From: TMP-86 sp964247385
Lineage (GTDB): Bacteria > Pseudomonadota > Gammaproteobacteria > Steroidobacterales > Steroidobacteraceae
DNA: 7,014 nt
Direction: 5' to 3'
NCBI GenBank assembly: GCA_964247385.1
Contig: CAXTUB010000029.1
Location: 1-7,014, forward strand
The notes under the pieces were generated by a model. It had not been told where the DNA came from. It was given only the letters and a program-made list of their open reading frames with translations, and searched no databases. A program made the position numbers and the translations under genes. Below are positions 1 to 6,139 of this stretch, piece after piece (within the stretch, counting starts at the first letter, position 1; the number at the start of each line of letters is the position of its first letter).

Positions 1-407
1 TCGGGTGGGACCGCTCTTGAAAGAGGCGCGCCCGCGGGCTCCTTGCGGGCGCGCAAGATGGCCGGCAGCAGAGTGAGGCCGCGAAAGAAGCCGATGTCGA
101 GCTTGACCGCGGGCGGCGCCAGAATCTCACCGGCGCGCGCAATTACTTCTTCCGCTTGCACAGAGCGCCATGTCATGTGTTTGGGCAACGGGCTCGATGT
201 GCCCAAGATCCATAATGTGTGATCACCTTTGGACACTCGCCACAGACCCGGGCCCGGCTGCTCGCCCACGACCAAGACTTCTTCGATTTGCTCCACCGGC
301 GGCTGCGCGGCGCCCGATGCGAGAACAGAATTCTCAGCGCATGGAGCTCGAACCATCCAAAGTCCGAGCAGACAAGCTGCGGCAAAAGGCTGAAATGCTC
401 TGTTCAT
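1..407 (-). CDS. TraB/GumN family exported protein, N-terminal part (runs off left edge)
   Basis: The reverse strand is open from an ATG at 407 to the window edge, giving 135 residues without a stop. Residues 1-24 look like a Sec signal peptide: a basic start (MNR), a hydrophobic core (FAAACLLGLWMV) and a plausible cleavage site after APCA. After a linker come GEQPGPGLWRVSKGDHTLWI and LGT (about 48-70), then SPLPKHMTWR and the stretch around LAPPAV and DIGFFRGLTLLP. I recognise these as the start of TraB/GumN proteins, putative metal-dependent hydrolases related to TIKI; the bacterial members are poorly characterised. The rest, including the second conserved half, lies outside the window. An alternative in-frame ATG at 443 would add 12 residues before the signal peptide and overlap the divergent gene, so 407 is preferred. 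No clear Shine-Dalgarno is visible. It is divergent from the gene at 442. Confidence 0.85.
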   Translation of the reverse strand, partial: MNRAFQPFAAACLLGLWMVRAPCAENSVLASGAAQPPVEQIEEVLVVGEQPGPGLWRVSKGDHTLWILGTSSPLPKHMTWRSVQAEEVIARAGEILAPPAVKLDIGFFRGLTLLPAILRARKEPAGAPLSRAVPP

Positions 408-441
408 CGTGTGTGCTGTCGCTGTGCTAGCATTTTGAGCC
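408..441. promoter_or_regulatory. Short divergent intergenic gap with palindrome TGCTAGCA
   Basis: Only 34 bp separate the starts of the minus-strand TraB/GumN gene and the plus-strand H1-like gene. The gap holds the 8-bp perfect palindrome TGCTAGCA (425-432). On the plus strand, TGTGCTAGCAT (423-433) resembles an extended -10 element, but only four of six bases of TAGCAT match TATAAT and I see no good -35 at standard spacing. If it were used, transcription would start within a few bases of the ATG at 442, giving an almost leaderless message. Divergent promoters would otherwise have to reach into one or both coding regions. The assignment is speculative. Confidence 0.25.
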
Positions 442-810
442 ATGAGCACGAAAAAAGATTCCACGCCGCCTTGGGAGCGATCGCCGCCCGCCAACTCCAA
501 GCACACTCGGTTGAGTCCCGCGAAGAAATCGGCCGCGAGAAAGCGCGCGCAGCGCGCCGGCCGGCCATATCCGAATCTGGTGGACAACATGGCCGCAGCG
601 CGTGGGAAAACCTCGCCAGCCAAGCGCAAAGCCGATACCGAGCCCAAGCCTGATGCGAAGCGTAAAACCGGCGCGAAGCGCAAGACTGCGGCGAAGCATC
701 AGGCCGGTGCGAAGCGTAAGACTGTAACGCAGTCCAAGGCCGCCACCCGGCGCGCGGTCCGAGTCAAGCCCAAGACCCGCGCCAAAGGCGCGAGCGGCTC
801 TACGCGCTAG
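442..810 (+). CDS. Lys/Ala-rich histone-H1-like basic protein
   Basis: This encodes 122 residues, strongly basic and low in hydrophobics. The N-terminal part (about 23-50) ends in GRPYPNLVDNMAAA, a short ordered-looking block with Pro-Tyr-Pro-Asn. From residue 55 the protein is a Lys/Arg/Ala tail of histone H1 type, with four tandem 6-residue units at 72-95 (AKRKTG, AKRKTA, AKHQAG, AKRKTV). Such tails bind nucleic acid non-specifically, so a nucleoid-associated or DNA-protecting role is inferred; no enzymatic motif is visible. The stop codon overlaps the GTG start of the next gene by one base (TAGTG), so the two are probably translationally coupled. Both products are small and basic, which makes a shared job likely. 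No Shine-Dalgarno is evident before the ATG. The composition could mislead gene finders, but the conserved-looking N-terminal block and the coupling argue for a real gene. Confidence 0.75.
   Translation: MSTKKDSTPPWERSPPANSKHTRLSPAKKSAARKRAQRAGRPYPNLVDNMAAARGKTSPAKRKADTEPKPDAKRKTGAKRKTAAKHQAGAKRKTVTQSKAATRRAVRVKPKTRAKGASGSTR
655..726 (+). repeat. Four in-frame 18-bp tandem repeats in the H1-like tail
   Basis: Copies lie at 655-672, 673-690, 691-708 and 709-726. Each begins GCGAAGC and encodes one AK(R/H)(K/Q)(T/A)x hexapeptide. Copies 1, 2 and 4 are close (GCGAAGCGYAARAC core); copy 3 has diverged to GCGAAGCATCAGGC. The in-frame period of 18 suggests expansion by slippage or recombination and hence length variation between strains. 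Confidence 0.85.
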
Positions 811-1199
811 TGAGCGCCGCCCGGGCAAGGCCGGTCAAGAATCCTCGCGGAGGGCTCACCGCCGCGGGACGCGCATGGTTCAGGCGCAAGGAAGGCGCGG
901 ACCTCAAGCCCGGCGTCAAGAAGCCTTTTAGCGAGATGTCGCCGCAAGACATGCGCCGCAAGGGAAGTTGGGCCGTGCGATTCTACGGACGTTCGGGCAC
1001 GCTGCCGCCGCTGATTGGCAAAGATGGCAAGCCAACCCGTTTCGCGCTCACCGCGGCGGCTTGGGGCGAGCCGATTCCCAAGACTGCGCAAGCCGCGCGA
1101 AGAATCGCGGCCAAGGGACAGCGATTGCTCGCCGCATACGAACGCAGTAAGCAACGCCGAGCCCAGTCGGCGACTCAGCCTAAGAAACGCGCGCGATAG
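810..1199 (+). CDS. DUF6321 domain-containing small basic protein
   Basis: This encodes 129 residues from a GTG start whose first base is the last base of the previous stop codon. GTG is chosen because the next in-frame ATG (936, residue 43) would remove the conserved-looking N-terminal block. The sequence reads NPRGGLTAAGRAWF (11-24), then KEGADLKPGVKKP (27-39), MRRKGSWAVRFYGR (48-61), LPPLIGKDGKPTRFALTAAA (65-84) and WGEPIPK (85-91), ending in a basic tail. I recognise this as the DUF6321 family, small bacterial proteins of unknown function. It has no signal peptide or membrane segment, so it is probably cytosolic. The basic charge and coupling to an H1-like gene suggest nucleic-acid association, but that is inference. 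The next gene starts 12 bp downstream, consistent with one transcript. Confidence 0.8.
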   Translation: MSAARARPVKNPRGGLTAAGRAWFRRKEGADLKPGVKKPFSEMSPQDMRRKGSWAVRFYGRSGTLPPLIGKDGKPTRFALTAAAWGEPIPKTAQAARRIAAKGQRLLAAYERSKQRRAQSATQPKKRAR

Positions 1200-1211
1200 C
1201 GCGACCTTACG

Positions 1212-2891
1212 ATGGCGCAAGTCGTGGAAGATCCAAGTCAGGAGATCGGCTTGGACGCTGCTGATCCGTATCTGCGGCAAGCACAAATCTATCCGCGTCT
1301 CAGCGAGGAGATGGCCGCGCGCGTTGCCGGCTACGGCCGGACCGAAGTTCTTCCCGAAGGCACATCGGTGTTCACACGCGGCGAGCGCTCGGTCGACTTT
1401 TTTCTCGTGCTTCGCGGCAGCATCGAAATTCTCGACCAGGCAATGCACGGCGAAGTAGGTGTCGTCACCGTGCATTCAGCACGCCAATTTACAGGCGAGC
1501 TCGATTTGTTCAATGACCGGCGTATCTTGGTTTCCGGCAGAACACGCGCGGAAACTGAAGTGGTTCGCCTGCCCCGCGCGGATTTTCGCCGCATGGTGTC
1601 GAGCGAACCGGACATCGCGGAGATTCTCATGCGCGCATTCATTCTGCGCCGCGTGGGCTTCATCGTTCACGCACAGGCGGCCGTGACTCTGATCGGACCT
1701 TCGCACTCGAGCGACACGCTGCGTTTGGCGCGCTTTTTGTCGCGAAATGGCTATCCACACAAGCTGCTCGACACCGAGCTCGATGCCGATGCCGGCGGCT
1801 TTCTTGCATGCTTTCAGATTCGGCGGGAAGAGCTGCCGGTCGTTATCCTCGATGAGAAGCGCGCAATGCGCAACCCGTCGAATGCGGATCTTGCAGATCA
1901 GCTCGGGCTGACTGAAGAGAGCGATCCGTCCAAGGTTTATGATCTTGCCATCGTCGGTGCCGGTCCCTCCGGACTTGCGGCGGCGGTCTATGCCGCGTCG
2001 GAGGGGCTTGCGACCATCGTCATCGAAGGGGTCGCGCCCGGCGGACAGGCAGGCACGAGCTCGAAGATCGAGAATTATCTCGGCTTTCCCACCGGCATCT
2101 CAGGCCAAGCACTGGCAGGACGCGCACAGGTGCAGGCGAAAAAATTTGGCGCTCGTCTCGCCATTTCGCGCCACGTCATCGGCATCGAGTGCGATGCAGT
2201 GCCGTTCGTCTTGCGCCTGGATGACGATCACGTGCTGCGCTCGCGGGCGATTGCAATCGCCACCGGGGCGCGCTACAGGAAACTCGATGTGCCCAATTTT
2301 GCCAAATTCGAAGGCCAGGGAATTCATTACGCAGCGACGGCCATCGAGCAACGCCTGTGCGGCGATGAAGCGGTTGCGGTGGTGGGCGGCGGCAATTCGG
2401 CGGGCCAAGCAGCCATCTTCTTGTCGCGCACGGCGGCGCATGTGCACATGCTGGTGCGCGGCGCAGGACTTTCGGCCACTATGTCGGATTACTTGGTACA
2501 GCGCATCGAGAACAGCCGCAAGATCACTCTGTATCCTTTCACCGAGATCACTGCGCTGGATGGGGATGACCGGCTGCGTCACGTCACGTGGACTCATCGC
2601 TCGGGCGAGCGCCGCACCGAGGAGCTTGGAAATATTTTTCTCATGATCGGCGCCGCGCCCAACAACGAATGGCTCGATGGATGCGTCGAGCTCGATGCAA
2701 GAGGCTTTGTGAAAACCGGGAGTGAGGTGAAGGGCCATGCGTCCCAATCGGTCTACGCGACCAGCCACCCCGGAATATTCGCAGTCGGTGATGTCCGTGC
2801 GGGTTCCATCAAGCGAGTCGCCGCCGGCGTCGGCGAAGGCTCTGCGGTAGTCCAGTCGATCCATCGCTACCTGCATCCGGAAAGCTCCTAG
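1212..2891 (+). CDS. Cyclic-nucleotide-binding / glutaredoxin-like / thioredoxin-reductase-like FAD oxidoreductase
   Basis: This encodes 559 residues in three parts. Residues about 22-150 form a CNB (CRP/PKA-type) domain; the stretch from GELDLF to RRILVSGRTRAE (95-114) sits where the phosphate-binding cassette should be, with Glu96 and Arg104, but the Ser/Thr usually after the Arg is absent, so ligand binding is uncertain. Residues about 156-235 resemble a glutaredoxin/thioredoxin fold: a beta strand (VTLIG), SHSS at 164-167 in place of CxxC, and a cis-Pro-like LPVVIL (208-213). From 243 on it is a TrxR-type flavoprotein with GAGPSG (249-254, FAD), PGGQAG (276-281), ATGA (350-353), VGGGNSAGQA (391-400, NAD(P)H) and FAVGDV (523-528, FAD). 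AATA (374-377) replaces the CATC redox pair of thioredoxin reductase. The protein is probably cytosolic. Fused proteins of this type are often annotated thioredoxin reductase, but electron transfer to another partner is likelier. The antiporter gene follows after 11 bp. Confidence 0.9.
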   Translation: MAQVVEDPSQEIGLDAADPYLRQAQIYPRLSEEMAARVAGYGRTEVLPEGTSVFTRGERSVDFFLVLRGSIEILDQAMHGEVGVVTVHSARQFTGELDLFNDRRILVSGRTRAETEVVRLPRADFRRMVSSEPDIAEILMRAFILRRVGFIVHAQAAVTLIGPSHSSDTLRLARFLSRNGYPHKLLDTELDADAGGFLACFQIRREELPVVILDEKRAMRNPSNADLADQLGLTEESDPSKVYDLAIVGAGPSGLAAAVYAASEGLATIVIEGVAPGGQAGTSSKIENYLGFPTGISGQALAGRAQVQAKKFGARLAISRHVIGIECDAVPFVLRLDDDHVLRSRAIAIATGARYRKLDVPNFAKFEGQGIHYAATAIEQRLCGDEAVAVVGGGNSAGQAAIFLSRTAAHVHMLVRGAGLSATMSDYLVQRIENSRKITLYPFTEITALDGDDRLRHVTWTHRSGERRTEELGNIFLMIGAAPNNEWLDGCVELDARGFVKTGSEVKGHASQSVYATSHPGIFAVGDVRAGSIKRVAAGVGEGSAVVQSIHRYLHPESS

Positions 2892-2902
2892 GCGCGCCGC
2901 AC

Positions 2903-4615
2903 ATGCAGGATGCACAGCTGGTGTTGGATGCATTGCGGCCGGTCATTCTGCTGCTGTTTCTTGGCGTGGTGACCGCAATCGCTTCGCGCTCGCTGCGCTT
3001 GAGCCCGATCGTTGGCTATCTCGTGCTGGGAGTCGCTCTGCATGCGTCAGGGCGCATGCTCGGACTTGACTTGGGCACCGACCGCCCGGTCATTCATTTA
3101 CTGTCCGAGCTGGGCGTCGTCTTCCTGATGTTCGACATTGGACTGCACTTTTCTTTTGCGCAAATCCGCGTGCAAGCGCGCGATATCTTCGGCTTCGGTC
3201 CAGTTCAAGTGGTGCTAGGCACCGTGGGCCTCGGCCTCGTCTGCAGCGCATTCGGCATGTCGCCGCTGGCTGCGGCGGTTGCCGGCGCGACGCTTGCACT
3301 ATCTTCCACCGCGGTGGTCGCGCGTCTCATTGCAGAGCGGCATCAACAGAATTGCCCGGTCGGTCTGACTGCCACCGCCATTTTAATTTTCCAGGATGTC
3401 GCCGCGATCTTTCTGCTCATTGTCGCAAGCTCTCTGGCCGAGCCCGGCTCGATACTCGCAACGTCCGGCGCCGCGCTGATCAAAGCCGTGCTCGCATTTG
3501 GCGTTGCCGCCGTGCTCGGTCGATTCGTCGTGCGTCCCGTGTTCGATTTGATCGCGCGAGCAGGGCACGAAGAAGTATTCACGGGATCGGCACTGCTGAT
3601 CGCGCTCGCCACGGGCTGGGCCACGGGGAGCGTCGGGCTTTCGCTCACGCTCGGCGCGTTCCTGGGCGGCACCGTCATTGCCGAAACGCCCTTTCGCGCC
3701 GTGGTGCACTCCGAGATCAAGGCCTTTCGCGGCTTGTTGCTCGGTTTCTTTTTTATTTCGGTGGGCTTGTCCTTGGACATTGCGACGCTGTCGCAGGCGT
3801 GGCCGGCCATCGTGCTTGCAACCCTCCTGCTGCTGATCGTCAAAGTCATCACCAATGGAATTGCAAGCCTCGTTTTTCGCTGGTCGGTGCCGGGCTCGGT
3901 ACAGCTCGGATTTTTGCTCGCGCAGGGCTCGGAGTTTGCGTTCGTGATCCTGAGCTTGCCGGCGGTGCGCGCCCTTCTGGGCGACGCTGCCGCCGCCGCA
4001 TTGATCGCCGCGGTCGCCTTGAGCCTGGCGCTGACTCCTGCGCTTGCACAGGGGGGCCGCGCGATTGCCGGACGCTTGCGCCGCCGCGCAGCGCTGGGAA
4101 AAGACGCGGAGCTCGTGCCGCGCGTGGTGGCTGAACCGGTGTTGATTGCCGGGATGGGCGCGGCGGGCCGTACTCTCGCCGATGCCCTGAACGAGTTCGA
4201 TGTGGGCTACGCGGCGATCGAACGCGATGAGAGCCGGCTGCAGCACGCCATCGCGGATGGATATCACGCCTCGTTCGGAGATTTTTCCGATCCTCGCATC
4301 TGGGAGCCTCTGGAATTGGAAGGCCGGCGCATCACGGCGCACACGGCGCCCGTGTTCGAAGTGTCACGCGAGTTGGTTGGCGCCGCGCGCTTGCGTTATC
4401 CCGATTTGAAGCGAGTCGCTCTGGTCAAGGACGAGCACGAGGCAGAACAATTCCGCTCGCTGGGAGTGCTGCCCGTGATCGACCGCAGCGTTCCGCGCGG
4501 CTTGGATTTGGCGGCCGCGGTGTTGCATGAGCTCGGAGTCGATGCGCCCCAAATTGGTGTCTGGATGGCGCGGCAGCAAAATCGAGCTCTTGCCGCCTCG
4601 GCCATCGCCGCATGA
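2903..4615 (+). CDS. CPA2/Kef-type monovalent cation:proton antiporter with RCK (TrkA-N) domain
   Basis: This encodes 570 residues. Residues about 10-385 form a polytopic inner-membrane Na+/H+-exchanger domain of about a dozen helices. Kef-like landmarks are SPIVGYLVLGVALH (34-47), LSELGVVFLMFDIGL (67-81), LALSSTAVVARL (131-142), FQDVAAIF (163-170, the helix with the Gln-Asp pair), LGAFLGGTVIAET (250-262), FFFISVGLSLD (282-292) and AQGSEFAFVI (340-349). After a basic linker (390-400) an RCK_N domain begins with VLIAGMGAAGRTLADAL (413-429), a GxGxxG nucleotide fold, with the acidic Glu440 expected to contact the ribose of NAD(H). This predicts K+ (or Na+) efflux against H+ uptake, gated by nucleotide. 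E. coli KefC is about 620 residues and KefB about 600, so this is slightly short at the C-terminus. It overlaps the next gene by ATGA. The ion specificity and any glutathione control cannot be read from the sequence. Confidence 0.92.
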   Translation: MQDAQLVLDALRPVILLLFLGVVTAIASRSLRLSPIVGYLVLGVALHASGRMLGLDLGTDRPVIHLLSELGVVFLMFDIGLHFSFAQIRVQARDIFGFGPVQVVLGTVGLGLVCSAFGMSPLAAAVAGATLALSSTAVVARLIAERHQQNCPVGLTATAILIFQDVAAIFLLIVASSLAEPGSILATSGAALIKAVLAFGVAAVLGRFVVRPVFDLIARAGHEEVFTGSALLIALATGWATGSVGLSLTLGAFLGGTVIAETPFRAVVHSEIKAFRGLLLGFFFISVGLSLDIATLSQAWPAIVLATLLLLIVKVITNGIASLVFRWSVPGSVQLGFLLAQGSEFAFVILSLPAVRALLGDAAAAALIAAVALSLALTPALAQGGRAIAGRLRRRAALGKDAELVPRVVAEPVLIAGMGAAGRTLADALNEFDVGYAAIERDESRLQHAIADGYHASFGDFSDPRIWEPLELEGRRITAHTAPVFEVSRELVGAARLRYPDLKRVALVKDEHEAEQFRSLGVLPVIDRSVPRGLDLAAAVLHELGVDAPQIGVWMARQQNRALAASAIAA

Positions 4616-5682
4616 GGGCACGCCGTTTCATCCTGCGAAGCCTCTCGCATGTGGGTGCTTACGCACTACTCGGCGCGTGCGGCGGCGGTTCCGGCGGAAC
4701 TCTCGCTCCGCCGTCAAACACGCAAGTCGCGGCCCTTTCGATCGATACACCGCATTCTTCCGCCGCGTTTGATCAAGCTGCTCTCGACGACGCGGTGGAT
4801 CTTGCGCAGAGCGCCGGAGTACGGGGCGTGCTCGTCACATATCCCTGGTCGAGTCTGGAGAGCGCGCCGGGTCTAGTTGACGTGTCGCATCTGCGCGGCG
4901 AGCTTGATTATTATCATCGGAGAGGTTTGCAGATTTTTCTGGGCATTCAAGTGATCAATACCGCGAAGCGCGAGGTTCCGGCGGATCTGGACAACGTCGA
5001 CTTCGATGATCCGCGATTCATTGCGCGGTTTCATTCACTGCTCGATGCCGTGCGCAGTGTGCTCAGCGGATCGGAGCGCTACATCTCCATCGGCAATGAA
5101 GTCGACGTGTATCTACAGGCCCATGCGCAAGAATGGCCAAGGTATGTCGCATTTTTCGCGGATGCGGCCGGCTACGTGCACCAAGTGGCAGCCAATGCGC
5201 AGGTCGGCGCCACGACGACTTTTGGTGGCTACGCGGTCGAGAGCCGCGCCGACGTGCGAGCCTTGAATGCCTACAGCGATGTGGTGATGCTCACCTATTA
5301 CCCGCTGCAAGATGGCTCGCAGGTACGCGAAGCCTCGGCGCCCGCCGAGGATGTGCCGATCATGCTGAGCCTCGCGGATTCCAAGCCCGTGATTCTTCAA
5401 GAGGCAGGCTATCCGTCGGGCGCGCTCAATGGCAGCTCCGAAGCCGCGCAGCGCGACTTCGTCGATGCGCTGTTCGACGCCTGGCATGCGGCGGGCCCGC
5501 GCATGCCATTTTTGAGTTTCTTTCTCCTTTACGACTTCGATCAGACGACGTGCGACGAGCTGGAGGCCTATTACGGGGTGACGGACGCTGCGTTTTCTTC
5601 CTATCTCTGCACGCTCGGGCTGCGCCGCTCCGATGGCAGTGAGAAACCTGCGTGGAGCGCCTTCGCCACGGCCGTGCAATAA
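4612..5682 (+). CDS. Putative lipoprotein with glycoside hydrolase clan-A-like (beta/alpha)8 pattern
   Basis: This encodes 356 residues and starts inside the ATGA overlap with the antiporter stop, so it is probably translationally coupled. The N-terminus RARRF is followed by a hydrophobic stretch and the lipobox LGAC (Cys23), then a Gly/Ser-rich linker, predicting a lipid-anchored envelope protein. The rest reads as a TIM barrel: VLVTYPWSSLE (73-83), LQIFLGIQ (106-113), YISIGNEVD (157-165), VVMLTYYPL (224-232), PVILQEAGYPSG (259-270) and MPFLSFFLLYDF (298-309). GNE (Glu163) and QEAG (Glu264), about 100 residues apart on putative strands 4 and 7, fit the acid/base and nucleophile of clan GH-A retaining hydrolases. 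Cys314 and Cys333 could form a disulfide. I cannot name the GH family or substrate. A nearby cyclic beta-glucan synthase suggests a beta-glucan link, but that is context only. Confidence 0.75.
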   Translation: MRARRFILRSLSHVGAYALLGACGGGSGGTLAPPSNTQVAALSIDTPHSSAAFDQAALDDAVDLAQSAGVRGVLVTYPWSSLESAPGLVDVSHLRGELDYYHRRGLQIFLGIQVINTAKREVPADLDNVDFDDPRFIARFHSLLDAVRSVLSGSERYISIGNEVDVYLQAHAQEWPRYVAFFADAAGYVHQVAANAQVGATTTFGGYAVESRADVRALNAYSDVVMLTYYPLQDGSQVREASAPAEDVPIMLSLADSKPVILQEAGYPSGALNGSSEAAQRDFVDALFDAWHAAGPRMPFLSFFLLYDFDQTTCDELEAYYGVTDAAFSSYLCTLGLRRSDGSEKPAWSAFATAVQ

Positions 5683-5752
5683 TCGGCTCGGCCATTGCAG
5701 CGGACTGAGGCATTCGGACTTTGCATGTGGACTGTTGCATGCGCGATGCGCC
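5683..5752. other. Intergenic spacer with imperfect direct repeats and small hairpins
   Basis: After the lipoprotein stop there is no convincing intrinsic terminator: GCAAT (5676-5680) can pair with ATTGC (5694-5698) around a small GGC/GCC stem, but no T-run follows. TTGCATG occurs at 5721-5727 and 5735-5741, each preceded by GGACT (5716-5720 and 5729-5733), with CGGACT also at 5701-5706. GCATGCGC (5737-5744) can fold onto GCG-C-CATGC (5748-5756) with a one-base bulge, covering the possible ATG at 5753. No confident promoter was seen. Confidence 0.4.
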
Positions 5753-6136
5753 ATGCGACACAGTGCTCAAAAGTCGACATTCGCTCTGAGCTGCGGCGAG
5801 AGAGTCCTTAAGATTCTCTTCGTGAAAGCTTCTCTCGATCAGTTCCGCAATTCGCACGCATCGCTCGTGCGGACTCTGTATTACTACAGTCTCATCTCCT
5901 ATCTGTGCATCTGCAGTTGTCTCGAGGCGGTCGGCAGCTGGGATGATCGCGCAATCAGTTGGGTCGCCGCGGCGCTGCCGGGCTTCATTCTCGTGCTCGC
6001 GGGTCCTCGCATTGCGTATGCGCTCATCAAGCGCGCATTGGATTTCCGTTACGACATGCGTAGCGTGGGCAGTACATTCGAGGAGTTCAAATCGAAATGC
6101 CGCCAGCTCGATGCGCAATCGAGCGCTGGCCACTGA
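5753..6136 (+). CDS. Small two-helix membrane protein of unknown function
   Basis: From ATG 5753 this encodes 127 residues; I do not recognise the family. Two hydrophobic segments are visible: about 41-60 (LYYYSLISYLCICSCLEAV within it) and about 68-93 (ISWVAAALPGFILVLAG onward). A conserved-looking acidic/aromatic tail follows (DFRYDMRSVGSTFEEF) and then a Cys/Lys-rich end. The charged segment between the helices (GSWDDRA) suggests a helical hairpin in the inner membrane. The start is uncertain: ATG 5753 lacks a Shine-Dalgarno, the frame is also open upstream to an ATG at 5633 inside the lipoprotein gene, and a GTG at 5822 would give 104 residues beginning just before the clearly protein-like part. 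A purine-rich GAGAGAG lies at 5798-5804, rather far from that GTG. It converges on the GH94 gene with only 3 bp between stop codons. Confidence 0.55.
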   Translation: MRHSAQKSTFALSCGERVLKILFVKASLDQFRNSHASLVRTLYYYSLISYLCICSCLEAVGSWDDRAISWVAAALPGFILVLAGPRIAYALIKRALDFRYDMRSVGSTFEEFKSKCRQLDAQSSAGH

Positions 6137-6139
6137 CGC

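Noticed and set aside
26..54. Perfect 10-bp GC-only inverted repeat (GCGCGCCCGC / GCGGGCGCGC) with a 9-nt loop
   Set aside because: It looks like a terminator stem but has no T-run on either strand and lies inside the conserved-looking TraB/GumN coding frame; GC-rich codon use explains it.
427..828. Long minus-strand open frame (133 residues) opposite the H1-like gene
   Set aside because: It is a low-complexity Arg/Leu/Gly-rich mirror of the AKRK repeats, with no recognisable domain; it is a shadow of a GC-rich repetitive gene.
2891..2898. GGCGCGCC palindrome between the flavoprotein and antiporter genes
   Set aside because: An 8-bp GC palindrome is expected by chance in sequence this GC-rich, and a similar one occurs near position 26; no further evidence for an operator.
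2100..2933. 277-residue minus-strand open frame opposite the flavoprotein
   Set aside because: No motif or fold signature, and it lies fully across the FAD/NAD(P)H-binding coding region of the opposite strand.
3383..4342. 319-residue minus-strand open frame opposite the antiporter
   Set aside because: Its composition is Arg/Gln/Ala-rich and it lacks domain motifs, while the plus frame gives clear membrane and RCK motifs; it arises from high GC.
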